A DNA stretch of 64,000 nt from Runella sp. SP2 (lineage in GTDB: Bacteria > Bacteroidota > Bacteroidia > Cytophagales > Spirosomataceae), in assembly GCF_003711225.1 (NCBI RefSeq), contig NZ_CP031030.1, positions 6,313,501 to 6,377,500 on the forward strand, in the 5' to 3' direction. The notes beneath the pieces were generated by a model. That model was given only the letters and a program-made list of their open reading frames with translations. It searched no databases and was not told the origin of the DNA. Position numbers and translations under genes: made by a program. Positions 7,190-15,908 of this stretch are shown here, in pieces. Position 1 is the stretch's first letter. Each line of letters begins with the position of its first letter.

Positions 7190-9655
7190 TTATCTAATCT
7201 CTACGACTTTAAATTCGGTTCTGCGGTTGCGTCTGTATTCGGCTTCCGTACAAATCACCCCGTCAACGCACCCGTTTACTGGCATACTTTCGCCCATTCC
7301 TGTTGCTTTTAATCGCTTACGAGCTACGCCTTTTGCTACCATGTAGTTAACAATTTCTTGTGCTCTGTTTTGGGATACTGTTTTGTTGCGACTGGCTTCA
7401 CCACGGCTATCGGTATGCGAAAGAATTTCTGCTTGCAACGACGGATAACGCTTCATCGTAGCCACTAGCTTGTCTAGTTCACGGGCGGCGTCGGGGCTAA
7501 TGGTACGTTTGCCTTGGTCATGATAGATATTGTCTAACTGCACGATATCCCCCTTTTTTAGTAACCCCACGTCGTTTGATAGTACTTTTGGTGCGGTTTT
7601 CTTCGGTACTCTGGCGATTTTGAGGGTGTTTGTACCGTAAGTATCTTTGGAGTAAATCAAGGTATAGTCACAACCTTCCAGGATCTCAAAATCATACTTA
7701 CCATCAGGCCCTGTAATCGTTTCGTATATTTTTTTATCGCATTCGTTTCGTAGCCTTACCAATACTCCTTCAATCGGTTGGCGGTCGGTTTCGGTCCGTA
7801 CGATTCCCCTAACGCGCGAATGTTTGAGGTGTTGGAGCGAATCAGTCAGGGATGTTTTTTTTTTTTGAGGGTCTTCGTTTTGGCTCACCATGGTTTGAAG
7901 CACCACAGGATGCGCCAAACTAAGTTCAAGTCGCGTGGGTTTGTCGTCGGTCAGGTGGTGGGTAGAAAAACCAACGGTATTATCAACAAAACCCTCTTTT
8001 GACACCGTAAAAATAAAATCGTTATCAGACGCCAAACAAAGGTGTGCCCAGCCATCGGCATCAGTCTGCAGTGTTTTCTCGGTTGACTCTCCTCCGATTT
8101 TGGAACGAATGGCAATCGTTGCACTGTCGAGGCGTTGCATGGTTTCGGCGTCAAACACCCGCAATAACAATTCCCGACATTCGTACAACGAGCTTTCACG
8201 CGTGAAGCGGTAAATATCATCGTCGCCCTCGCGTCGGTTGCTACTAAAATACCCCGTAGTACGTGCGCCGTCGGTTACAATGCCAAAATCATCGGCTTTA
8301 GAGTTGATAGGAGCGTCGAGGTGAATGACCTCAATCACCTTAGTTCCGTCTTTGCTCAACACGGCATAGTACAAATCAAGGCCGCCCAATCCCCCTTTTC
8401 TTCCCGAGGTAGAAAAATAGAGATTCCCTACTTCATCCACAAACGGAAACACTTCATCTTGGCGGGTATTGAGCTCTTTGCCCATATTAATTGGCTTCGA
8501 CCACTGTTCATTTTCCCAACGCGATACGTAAATATCTTTTCCTCCCATTCCTTTTGGCATATCTGATACAAAATACAACAAATTGCCGTCTTTGCTCAAC
8601 GCTGGGTGGGCTGTAGAATATTCGTCGCTGTTAAACCCAAGTTCTTGCACGTTGGTCCAGTCGCCATTTCCCCACTGCGCCGTGTATAACTTTAATTTGA
8701 TGTTTTTGTCTTCACTCATCCCTTTTTGACCTTCATTGAAGTTATTACGGGTAAAAATGATGCGTGAGCCATCAGCACTAAAAGTTGCGGGGCCTTCGTG
8801 AAAGCGGGTATTCAATTCTTTGCTAAACGAAATTGGCTTGCCAGGTTTGGCCACTTCTCCCGTGGATGTAGCCGCTTCGCTGTTAAGTCCGTAGGAATTA
8901 TAGCTGCCTAAAGTGCGCGAATCGTTAGAGGTTGGGCGCGTGTAGGCATCACTGCCCAAACGGCCATTTTTGGAAGCAGAGGCAGTAGGTTTATTGGTCT
9001 CTTTGCCACTTGTTTCTGTTCCATCCGAATGAAGCGTGGTCGTTGCTTTGATTTCGTCGCGATTCGGAATATAAAACAAATCGAGGTAACCTTTTTGAGT
9101 TGATTCCGAAGACACCGAGGTTTTTCCCGACAGATATACCAAGCCGTTTTTATAGTACATAGGGCTAAATTCGGCGTCGGAGGTATTAATTCCCAGGTAA
9201 TCTAAACGGTACGTAATTCGTTTTTTAGTATAAGTTTGGGCACTTTGCATTTGTCGGCCTTCTTGCTGTTTTTCAGCTTGGTAGCGCTCAAAATACCGTT
9301 GCGATTCTTGCATTTGCCCGAGGTTGGCTAACACTTTTGCGTAGTGTAAATAGTGCGTAGTAAGTCCTCCCGATAGCCCTTGTTCTGCCAATGCTTGCTG
9401 GTAAAAACTAGCGGCTCTTTCGCTATCGCCCAATTGGAGATACGCATACCCCATGTTGAGAAAGGTTATCTGACGTTGATTTGCAGGTAGCAATCCATCG
9501 TCGATCACGTCTTGATACAATGCAATTGCCTTGGCGTAAGCTTGTGTATCAAACTGACGATTGGCTTGTTGGAGCAATGTCTCACGAACGGGCGTTTGTG
9601 CCATTGCTGAAACTGAAACCAATGCAGCTAAACAAAGATGCTTGAGTTTATTCAT
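7190..9655 (-). CDS. OmpA family protein with TPR, PD40 repeats and regulatory domain
   Basis: An 821-residue envelope protein. From the N-terminus it has a signal peptide (MNKLKHLCLAALVSVSAMA), TPR-like helices, a WD40-like PD40 beta-propeller (repeats such as GPATFSADGSRIIFTRN, HPALSKDGNLLYFVSD and VFPFVDEVGNLYFST), a carboxypeptidase-regulatory-like beta sandwich, and a C-terminal OmpA peptidoglycan-binding domain (SHTDSRGEASRNKTVSQNRA). This architecture is common next to gliding-motility/T9SS cargo genes in Bacteroidota, and here it directly follows one (57-base gap), so both may be one transcript. The start was moved to the Met four codons inside the longest frame because the signal peptide begins there. 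A run of 12 A residues in the coding strand (7855-7866) encodes QKKKT. Confidence 0.88.
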   Translation of the reverse strand: MNKLKHLCLAALVSVSAMAQTPVRETLLQQANRQFDTQAYAKAIALYQDVIDDGLLPANQRQITFLNMGYAYLQLGDSERAASFYQQALAEQGLSGGLTTHYLHYAKVLANLGQMQESQRYFERYQAEKQQEGRQMQSAQTYTKKRITYRLDYLGINTSDAEFSPMYYKNGLVYLSGKTSVSSESTQKGYLDLFYIPNRDEIKATTTLHSDGTETSGKETNKPTASASKNGRLGSDAYTRPTSNDSRTLGSYNSYGLNSEAATSTGEVAKPGKPISFSKELNTRFHEGPATFSADGSRIIFTRNNFNEGQKGMSEDKNIKLKLYTAQWGNGDWTNVQELGFNSDEYSTAHPALSKDGNLLYFVSDMPKGMGGKDIYVSRWENEQWSKPINMGKELNTRQDEVFPFVDEVGNLYFSTSGRKGGLGGLDLYYAVLSKDGTKVIEVIHLDAPINSKADDFGIVTDGARTTGYFSSNRREGDDDIYRFTRESSLYECRELLLRVFDAETMQRLDSATIAIRSKIGGESTEKTLQTDADGWAHLCLASDNDFIFTVSKEGFVDNTVGFSTHHLTDDKPTRLELSLAHPVVLQTMVSQNEDPQKKKTSLTDSLQHLKHSRVRGIVRTETDRQPIEGVLVRLRNECDKKIYETITGPDGKYDFEILEGCDYTLIYSKDTYGTNTLKIARVPKKTAPKVLSNDVGLLKKGDIVQLDNIYHDQGKRTISPDAARELDKLVATMKRYPSLQAEILSHTDSRGEASRNKTVSQNRAQEIVNYMVAKGVARKRLKATGMGESMPVNGCVDGVICTEAEYRRNRRTEFKVVEIR

Positions 9656-9712
9656 GGGTGATTGCATTTTTACCCAGTAGGGTTCTCCTAATAATTTTTT
9701 AACGAATGATGC

Positions 9713-12043
9713 TTAACGACTTATTGTCAAAAATCTTGAAAACTCGCGTCCATCACTCAGTTTAATAACATAGAAATAAGTTCCTGTCGTGAGTGCCCCT
9801 TGCAGGCCTCCGTTCCAGTCGTTTTTATAATCATCGGCCTGATACACAACTCCTCCCCAGCGGTTGTAAATCTCCACCGAAGCCTTGAGTGCGGTTGGCT
9901 TTTTAATCACAAAAAAATCGTTGATACCGTCTGAATTAGGCGAAAAACCTTCGGGAATAAACACGTCTTTGTCGTCACCACGGAGGGTGTTCAAAGCAAT
10001 GGGCGTTGGTTCTGCATCGTCGGTAGGGTCTTCGTTTTGGTTAATGTCGGGCCAATTGCCATTGGCAGATTTATCAGCACAAAGATGGCCGTTCATGTCC
10101 AATGCCGTTACAAAAGCTGTATTGTAAAAAACCGAGTCTTGGGCGTTGGTAAAATCTATGGTTGTTTTGAAATTGACCGCCCGTGCCTGCCCTGCCATTA
10201 GATTGCATTCTTCGGGCACCAGCAGTTCATAGTTGCCATTTCGACCCGTAAAGGTAGTATCAAGCCCCCATTTTACTTCGGTGTTTGTGACAGGATCCAT
10301 CACTACCACCGACGGTTTTCCGACAATCACAGCACCGTTGTTAAACACTTTGTCGAGGCTATCGACCATTCGTACTTCCACGAGGTCGTTGGCGCCCATG
10401 TTTACTACCTGAATGCTGTATTCGATTTCGAACAGATTGGTACTGAGTCGTTTCCAACTTTTTACCATTTTGTTGACCCCAATCATTTCTTTCGGTTTGT
10501 CGGTATTTGCATCTATTTTTAGTTCTACCAACGACGAACCTGCCTGACAAGGACCTGCTCCATCGGGGTCGTCGCTGCTAAACCGAATCGTCACTTTTCC
10601 CGCCTGACGATCTTCGGGCGAGGGGGCATAAATCACTGACAATCCATTGGTTGTGTTAAACGTTCCTGTGCCATTGCTACTCCACGTCCCTGAGCTGGCG
10701 GAGCCTCCGATTTTACCTTCAAGGTAGTGGTTGCCAATGGTTGTCCGCTCCGTTATGGTGATGAGCGCTGTCGCAGGGTTATTGATACATACCGCCAATG
10801 GCTTTTCGCAAGGAGTAATGTTTACCGCCACTGCCGCTGGCGCACTGTAGCAACCATTGGCATTACGGGCGAATAAGTAGTAAGTACGATTTTCGGAGAT
10901 GGCACCCACATCCGCTACCAACGCTGAAGTAGGGGAGTTACCCATTCGAGCTTCGTAATAAACCCCTTCAGCAGCTTTTTGTTGAAGCGCACTGGACAAA
11001 TCAACCGTTACAAATGGACAATTATTTTTGAGTTGGGCGACCACAACAGGCGTAGCAGGGGCTTGGCTTTGCACTGAAATAACCAATGGCTGCGACACGC
11101 CACTCTGGCATTCGCCACGCACACAAATGGCCGTATATTGGGTTTGTTGCGTTGGTTTTACGGTAAGGGTTCGACCTTGGTCATTCGTATTCCAAAGCAC
11201 TGCACCGTTGCAGCTTTCTGCGGTTAACACCACTTCCTCTCCTTGACAGATGACGGTTTTTGATGTTTTTAGAACGGGCGTTACAGGTGGTGCTACTTCG
11301 AGCCGTAGGGTACTTTCTACTGCTTTACAAACTGACGATGCACAAAACACCGTATAATTGGTGGATGTTTCGGGTTTGACCGTTATGCTTTTCCCCACTT
11401 CTCCCGTTGACCATTTTATTTGCCCGCTGCAATTTCCTCGGGCTGTCAGTGTGCTGCTTTCGCCTTTGCATACTGCCGCTTTTGTGGCAGAAATCAGTAA
11501 TGGTTCGCCTCCTAGGACGGACACGATGACGTCGTCGGCAAAGCAACTTACGCAACCTTCGGTTCGGCAGGTGGCCGTATATTTTGTGGTGTTGATGGGT
11601 TGCACTTGGATGCTCGCCCCCAACATGCCATTCGACCAAATGAAGTTCCCTGCGCAGCTCGTGGCCGTCAGGGTAACAGTATCGCCCAAGCAGACGCTCG
11701 TTTTATTGGCTTTTACAACAGGCGTTGCGGGAATCGTAACGGTAATTGGGAGGGTATTTGATGAAGCGCTTTTGCAGCTATCTTTTTGACAATAGGCGGT
11801 GTAGGTGGTTGTTTGTGATGGATATACCGTCAGTGGGCTACCTGTTTTGCCATTCGACCAAACCACGGTTCCACTACACCCTGCTGCTTTCAAAATAATC
11901 GGCTGCCCAGCACAGGTCACTTGCTTTTCACTACTTATCGTGGGGGCCGACAATCCATCGCAATCTTGCACACTGCTTGCCCAACTGAGCTGAGCTAGGA
12001 GTGTTGTCAAGAAAAACAAGCCGATTGGTAATGATATTTTCAT
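9713..12043 (-). CDS. Type IX secretion cargo: Cys-rich Ig-like repeat protein with gliding-motility C-terminal domain
   Basis: A 776-residue secreted protein. After the signal peptide (MKISLPIGLFFLTTLLAQLSWA) come four tandem Ig-like repeats of about 80 residues, each with the pattern C-x-G-x-x-x-x-L-x-A-x-x-C-x-G...WS-x-G...TT-x-Y-T-A-x-C, then a DUF11-like adhesion segment with an NKMVKSWK element, and finally the type-B T9SS signal (FIPEGFSPNSDGINDFF, VEIYNRWGGVVYQ, GGLQGALTTGTYFYVIKL). The type IX system should carry it across the outer membrane and hold it at the surface or release it. Its likely partner is the OmpA/PD40 protein encoded directly downstream. The ligand is unknown. Confidence 0.88.
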   Translation of the reverse strand: MKISLPIGLFFLTTLLAQLSWASSVQDCDGLSAPTISSEKQVTCAGQPIILKAAGCSGTVVWSNGKTGSPLTVYPSQTTTYTAYCQKDSCKSASSNTLPITVTIPATPVVKANKTSVCLGDTVTLTATSCAGNFIWSNGMLGASIQVQPINTTKYTATCRTEGCVSCFADDVIVSVLGGEPLLISATKAAVCKGESSTLTARGNCSGQIKWSTGEVGKSITVKPETSTNYTVFCASSVCKAVESTLRLEVAPPVTPVLKTSKTVICQGEEVVLTAESCNGAVLWNTNDQGRTLTVKPTQQTQYTAICVRGECQSGVSQPLVISVQSQAPATPVVVAQLKNNCPFVTVDLSSALQQKAAEGVYYEARMGNSPTSALVADVGAISENRTYYLFARNANGCYSAPAAVAVNITPCEKPLAVCINNPATALITITERTTIGNHYLEGKIGGSASSGTWSSNGTGTFNTTNGLSVIYAPSPEDRQAGKVTIRFSSDDPDGAGPCQAGSSLVELKIDANTDKPKEMIGVNKMVKSWKRLSTNLFEIEYSIQVVNMGANDLVEVRMVDSLDKVFNNGAVIVGKPSVVVMDPVTNTEVKWGLDTTFTGRNGNYELLVPEECNLMAGQARAVNFKTTIDFTNAQDSVFYNTAFVTALDMNGHLCADKSANGNWPDINQNEDPTDDAEPTPIALNTLRGDDKDVFIPEGFSPNSDGINDFFVIKKPTALKASVEIYNRWGGVVYQADDYKNDWNGGLQGALTTGTYFYVIKLSDGREFSRFLTISR

Positions 12044-12111
12044 AAATAACTGTAAACCCTAAAAATTTTCAGTTAATAAAAATATCATAAATCGTGCCAA
12101 AGGCATCTGGA

Positions 12112-12143
12112 CAAAAAAATAGGGAACGCTTTAAGGCGTTCCC
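12112..12143 (-). terminator. Terminator of the cold-shock gene
   Basis: GGGAACGC (12122-12129) and GCGTTCCC (12136-12143) pair perfectly. On the minus strand the stem is followed by a seven-T run (A-run at 12113-12119), so it ends the cold-shock transcript 25 bases after its stop. Confidence 0.85.
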
Positions 12144-12167
12144 CATCCCGTTTTGCCAACGTAAAGA

Positions 12168-12371
12168 TTATATTTTCCTTACCTTCGCTGCATTCACGCC
12201 TTTTTTGCCTTCCACAGCCTCAAACTCAACGCGGTCTTTCTCACGAATGACAAGGCCACCTAAAGCAGTCACGTGTACAAAAATTTCTTGTTGTTTGTCG
12301 CCCGGTTCGTCAAGTATAATGAAACCATACCCTTTTGCTTCATTAAAAAACTTTACTGTTCCTGTTTGCAT
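12168..12371 (-). CDS. Cold-shock domain protein
   Basis: A 67-residue OB-fold RNA chaperone. It begins MQTGTVKFFNEAKGYGFI, with RNP-1 (KGYGFI) and an RNP-2-like IFVHVTAL segment, and ends VEGKKGVNAAKVRKI. An upstream in-frame Met would add 18 residues not found in the family, so the start is placed at 12371. It is flanked by its own terminator and by a predicted promoter nearly 190 bases upstream, giving a long leader like those that control cold-shock mRNAs. The exact role (cold, growth phase or general) cannot be told from sequence. Confidence 0.93.
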   Translation of the reverse strand: MQTGTVKFFNEAKGYGFIILDEPGDKQQEIFVHVTALGGLVIREKDRVEFEAVEGKKGVNAAKVRKI

Positions 12372-12563
12372 TGTACTACTAAAATTAAGAAAAATGAGAA
12401 AATAATTTAAGGGATTGATTGCCAATCACCTCATTTATAAGAACATTACAAAGGCCCGACAAGCGTTAGTCAGTGAGTTAAAAAGTAACAAGCTCACTAT
12501 GAGAAAAATGCCTTGACTATCTTTGCATTGCATTCACAATGAAGTTTTGATGCAACCTTGAAA

Positions 12564-12593
12564 CAAAATTATAAAATAAATGTTACATGTCAA
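12564..12593 (-). promoter_or_regulatory. Candidate promoter of the cold-shock gene with a long leader
   Basis: On the minus strand a TTG (complement of CAA at 12591-12593) and TAATTTTG (complement of 12564-12571) are 19 bases apart. Transcription from here would give a leader of about 185 bases before the cold-shock ATG. A dyad CAAGTTA-TC-TAACTTG (12591-12606) overlaps the -33 element. Confidence 0.45.
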
Positions 12594-12618
12594 GTTATCT
12601 AACTTGTTATTAAAAGGC

Positions 12619-12649
12619 TTGACATTCACATTTTCGTTCTGTAATTTCG
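12619..12649 (+). promoter_or_regulatory. Candidate promoter of the PspC-like gene
   Basis: TTG at 12619-12621 and TAATTTCG at 12642-12649 (one mismatch to TAnnTTTG) are 20 bases apart and end 23 bases before the ATG at 12673. It is divergent from the cold-shock promoter. Confidence 0.45.
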
Positions 12650-12672
12650 CTTCTAAACTCTTCTAAAACGCT

Positions 12673-12894
12673 ATGTACCGTTTCCGATATTTTATTGAAA
12701 ACCAAATCTTTGGCGTTTGTTCGAGGTTGGGCGAAGTTCTCAACATTTCGGTCAGCAGCATTCGCCTCTACTTCATTTATGCCTCGTTCCTGACGTTTGG
12801 CTCTCCCATCATCATTTATTTAGCCATGGCTTTTTGGATGGAAATTGGCAAACATTTGCGCCGTCACAAAAATCCTACCATTTGGGAATGGTAA
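12673..12894 (+). CDS. Small PspC-domain membrane protein
   Basis: A 73-residue protein consisting almost only of a PspC domain: FGVCSRLGEVLNISVSSIRLYFIYASFLTFGSPIIIYLAMAFWM. The first part is the short amphipathic element (consensus GVCaGLAeYf), the second a single membrane helix of about 20 residues, followed by a basic tail (KHLRRHKNP). In Proteobacteria PspC senses membrane stress with PspB, but no other psp gene is visible here, so the role is only inferred. It converges with the uridine kinase gene, with an 8-base gap and no obvious terminator. Confidence 0.8.
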   Translation: MYRFRYFIENQIFGVCSRLGEVLNISVSSIRLYFIYASFLTFGSPIIIYLAMAFWMEIGKHLRRHKNPTIWEW

Positions 12895-12902
12895 GTTACT
12901 AA

Positions 12903-13520
12903 TTAGGATATTTTTGTTTTTAAGAACGATTTTACGACTTCCAAGCCACGGTGAAAATGACGATTATTAGGAATAATCAAGTCGGCATCTGCTTTGGAAG
13001 GCTTGATGAACTGTTCGTAAGTAGGAAAAACGTGGTTTTCCCAGCGGTAAAGCACGTCGGTCAAATCGTATCCACGTTCCACTTGATCACGAATGATACG
13101 TCGCTTGAGTTTGATGTGCTCTTTGGCGTCAATGTATATTTTTAGGTCGAGCAACTCAGAAATTTCTTTGAAATAAAACACAAATATACCTTCGACCACG
13201 ATAATGGGAGTAGGCCGAAAAGTTAGCATTTGTGGAATAATATTGGGATTATTAAAGGTATATTCTAGTTTTTCAACTGGTTTACCTTCTCGAAGTTGGA
13301 TGATATGTTCGGCGTACGAACGGTGGTTAATCGCAATAGGTAAATCAAAATTATGAACCCCATTTTCATCCACTGGGACCTCGTGCCGAGGACGGTAATA
13401 GTGGTCTTGTGAAATAAGGCAAATTTCATCATCTGAAAATGCGCCCATCAAACTATTCAAAAAATACGTTTTTCCCGATGCACTCCCGCCCGTGATACCA
13501 ACGATAAAAGGTTTTTTCAT
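12903..13520 (-). CDS. udk: Uridine kinase
   Basis: A 205-residue P-loop kinase that phosphorylates uridine (and usually cytidine) in pyrimidine salvage. The Walker A motif GITGGSASGKT is at residues 8-18, followed by SQDHYYRP (about 37-44), NFDLPIAINH with the substrate-binding Asp, and VVEGIFVFY (Walker B region, about 108-116). The RRIIRDQVERGYD segment is the usual lid. Length and motifs are normal. Note that a second pyrimidine-related pair, pyrF and dihydroorotase, lies elsewhere in this window but is not linked. Confidence 0.92.
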   Translation of the reverse strand: MKKPFIVGITGGSASGKTYFLNSLMGAFSDDEICLISQDHYYRPRHEVPVDENGVHNFDLPIAINHRSYAEHIIQLREGKPVEKLEYTFNNPNIIPQMLTFRPTPIIVVEGIFVFYFKEISELLDLKIYIDAKEHIKLKRRIIRDQVERGYDLTDVLYRWENHVFPTYEQFIKPSKADADLIIPNNRHFHRGLEVVKSFLKTKIS

Positions 13521-13727
13521 CCGGTAAAGTTACAGTTCCATCCGCAAATACTGAACTTCCAGCACGGATTTTGTACACGATGCCACAACAAATTGTTAGT
13601 TTTGCATTCATTTATTCTATTTTTAACTATGCCCATCACAAAATTTACTATCGCCTACTTCCGATGTTGCTGCTAACCTGTTTTGAATTTTAGTCTAAAA
13701 CCTGAATAGTAGCAACTTATATATCTC

Positions 13728-15263
13728 ATGAACCAACCACTCAAAATTTATAACTCCCTCACTCGACAGAAAGAACTTTTTGAACCCATCAACGCTCCGT
13801 ACGTAGGAATGTACGTATGTGGGCCGACGGTTTATAACTACGTACACCTTGGGAATGTACGTACTTTTTTGACGTTCGACACGCTCTTCCGCTACCTTTC
13901 GCACATCGGTTATAAAGTGCGTTATGTTCGGAACATTACCGATGTAGGTCACCTTGTGGGCGACGGCGACGAGGGCGAAGACAAAATCGGCCGCATGGCA
14001 AAATTGGAGCAGTTGGAGCCCATGGAAATTGTTCAGCGCTATACCAACGATTTTCACCAAGTGTTGGACCAACTTAATTTCCGTCCGCCGAGCATTGAGC
14101 CTACTGCCACGGGTCACTTGATTGAGCAAATCGAGGCCGTTAAAGATCTTATTTCAAAAGATTTGGCTTATGAATCAAACGGTTCGGTTTATTTTGACAT
14201 CAATAAATACAACGGCCAAGGGCACAGCTACGGAAAGCTTTCGGGTAGGGTATTGGACGAGCTTTTGACCGAAACCCGCGAACTCGAAGGAACCAGCGAA
14301 AAGCGCAACCCGCTCGACTTTGCCATTTGGAAAAAAGCCGCCCCTGAGCACATCATGCAGTGGGAATCGCCTTGGGGTAAAGGCTTTCCAGGCTGGCACC
14401 TCGAATGTACTTGCATGAGTACCAAATACTTAGGGAAACAGTTTGACATTCACGGCGGTGGTATGGACCTTAAATTTCCTCACCACGAATGCGAAATTGC
14501 CCAAGGAACGGGCATCAACGGCACCGACCCTGTGCGCTATTGGATGCACTCCAACATGCTCACCGTCAACGGGCAAAAAATGTCAAAATCACTTGGAAAC
14601 TCGTTTTTACCACGTGAGCTGTTTGCTGGCGACCACCCGCTGCTCGACCAAGCGTACAGCCCGATGACGAGCCGTTTCTTTATGCTACAGTCACAATACA
14701 GAAGTACGCTTGACTTCTCCAACGACGCATTAAAAGGCTCACACAAAGCCTATAAGCGTCTAATGAATGGGTTAAAAGCCATCAAGGAAATGGTGTATAT
14801 CCCTGCCGAAGTAACTACTAGCAGCGATGAAGTAGGCTTGAAAGTATCGACGCCATGCGTTCAGGTGGATGAGAAAAAAGTCGCTGACATCAAGAAATCA
14901 GTACAAGCCTTCTACGATGCGATGAACGACGACTTAAACACGGCCGTGGCTATCGCGCAGCTATTTAACATGTTGAAATATATCAACATGCTTTATTTGA
15001 ACCAGCTTGTTCCTGCGGCTTTGGGAGAAGACGGATTTGCGGCACTTAAAAACAACTTTATCACTTTTACGGAAGAAATTCTGGGTTTGGTAGAAGAGCG
15101 CAGCGAAAACGATGCTGTCTTAAACGGTATGCTTAACTTATATCGGGAATACAAAGCCGCTCAACAATACGAGAAAGTGGATCAAATTCGTTCCTACTTC
15201 AAAGCTCAAAACCTGGTCATTCGCGATATGAAACACCGCATCGACTGGGCATACGAAGAATAA
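13728..15263 (+). CDS. cysS: Cysteinyl-tRNA synthetase
   Basis: Class I aminoacyl-tRNA synthetase that charges tRNA-Cys. The 511-residue protein shows the zinc-site cysteine and HIGH-type motif in VCGPTVYNYVHLGNVRTFL (about residues 30-48; HLGN replaces HIGH as usual for CysRS), further zinc ligands in HLECTCMS and FPHHECEIAQ, and the KMSKSLGN loop (about 284-291). The C-terminal part is the helical anticodon-binding DALR-like domain. Slightly longer than the E. coli enzyme (461), as is normal for this phylum. The DUF192 gene follows after 23 bases and is probably co-transcribed. Confidence 0.97.
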   Translation: MNQPLKIYNSLTRQKELFEPINAPYVGMYVCGPTVYNYVHLGNVRTFLTFDTLFRYLSHIGYKVRYVRNITDVGHLVGDGDEGEDKIGRMAKLEQLEPMEIVQRYTNDFHQVLDQLNFRPPSIEPTATGHLIEQIEAVKDLISKDLAYESNGSVYFDINKYNGQGHSYGKLSGRVLDELLTETRELEGTSEKRNPLDFAIWKKAAPEHIMQWESPWGKGFPGWHLECTCMSTKYLGKQFDIHGGGMDLKFPHHECEIAQGTGINGTDPVRYWMHSNMLTVNGQKMSKSLGNSFLPRELFAGDHPLLDQAYSPMTSRFFMLQSQYRSTLDFSNDALKGSHKAYKRLMNGLKAIKEMVYIPAEVTTSSDEVGLKVSTPCVQVDEKKVADIKKSVQAFYDAMNDDLNTAVAIAQLFNMLKYINMLYLNQLVPAALGEDGFAALKNNFITFTEEILGLVEERSENDAVLNGMLNLYREYKAAQQYEKVDQIRSYFKAQNLVIRDMKHRIDWAYEE

Positions 15264-15286
15264 CTGGCCACCAACCTAACACATTG

Positions 15287-15850
15287 ATGCAAAAGAGAAG
15301 CGCTTATTTTAGTTATATACTATTAGCCATCTTTGTACTGGCAGGGGTTTTGTACATTGCAAGACCTCTGCTAGTTGCAGATCGTGAAGAGGCTGCACCA
15401 GTAGCCGAAGCCCCTGCGCCATCGGCAACCCCCGAAAGTTCGACCCCAGCTACGGCTCCCGCCGCTACGAGCAGCGGCATTACCAAAGAGGGTGAAGTCG
15501 CTTTTCTGCGTGGAGGTCAGCAACTCCGCAAAATCGACGTTGAAATTGCCGAAAACGACGCAGAACGGGCCAAAGGATTGATGTTCCGACCTTATCTTTC
15601 GGATTCGGTAGGAATGTTGTTTGTATTTGAACAAGCTACCCCTCAATCATTTTGGATGAAAAACACGATGATTTCGCTGGACATTATTTACGTTGACTCT
15701 GCAAAAAAAATCGTTTCTATTCAGAAAAACGCGAAACCTTATTCGGAAGAAAGTTTGCCTTCCTACGGCGAAGCACAATACGTAGTGGAAGTAAACGGCG
15801 GTTACTGTGACAAATATGGTATCAAAGTGGGTGATGCGGTTGCTTTCTAA
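15287..15850 (+). CDS. DUF192 domain protein, membrane-anchored
   Basis: A 187-residue protein with an N-terminal membrane anchor or signal (YFSYILLAIFVLAGVLYIARPLL), an Ala/Pro/Thr-rich linker (about residues 30-65), and a C-terminal DUF192 domain recognisable by GLMFRPYLSDSVGMLFVF, FWMKNTMISLDIIYVD and the Cys-containing tail EVNGGYCDKYGIKVGD. The domain is widespread and its biochemical function is unproven. The frame can be opened by a TTG one codon upstream, but the ATG at 15287 is the more likely start. It lies 23 bases after cysS. Confidence 0.85.
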   Translation: MQKRSAYFSYILLAIFVLAGVLYIARPLLVADREEAAPVAEAPAPSATPESSTPATAPAATSSGITKEGEVAFLRGGQQLRKIDVEIAENDAERAKGLMFRPYLSDSVGMLFVFEQATPQSFWMKNTMISLDIIYVDSAKKIVSIQKNAKPYSEESLPSYGEAQYVVEVNGGYCDKYGIKVGDAVAF

Positions 15851-15908
15851 TACTAAAAATCACTTTAAAAGGCCCAATTGTCGGCATTGATAAACGAGGC
15901 ATAAGGCG

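Noticed and set aside
11358-11789. 143-codon open frame on the plus strand
   Set aside because: It is antisense to the T9SS cargo gene, whose reading frame has clear domains; the antisense product shows no motif.
12717-12902. Alternative frame within the PspC-like gene
   Set aside because: The other frame carries a clear PspC motif and a membrane helix; this one does not.
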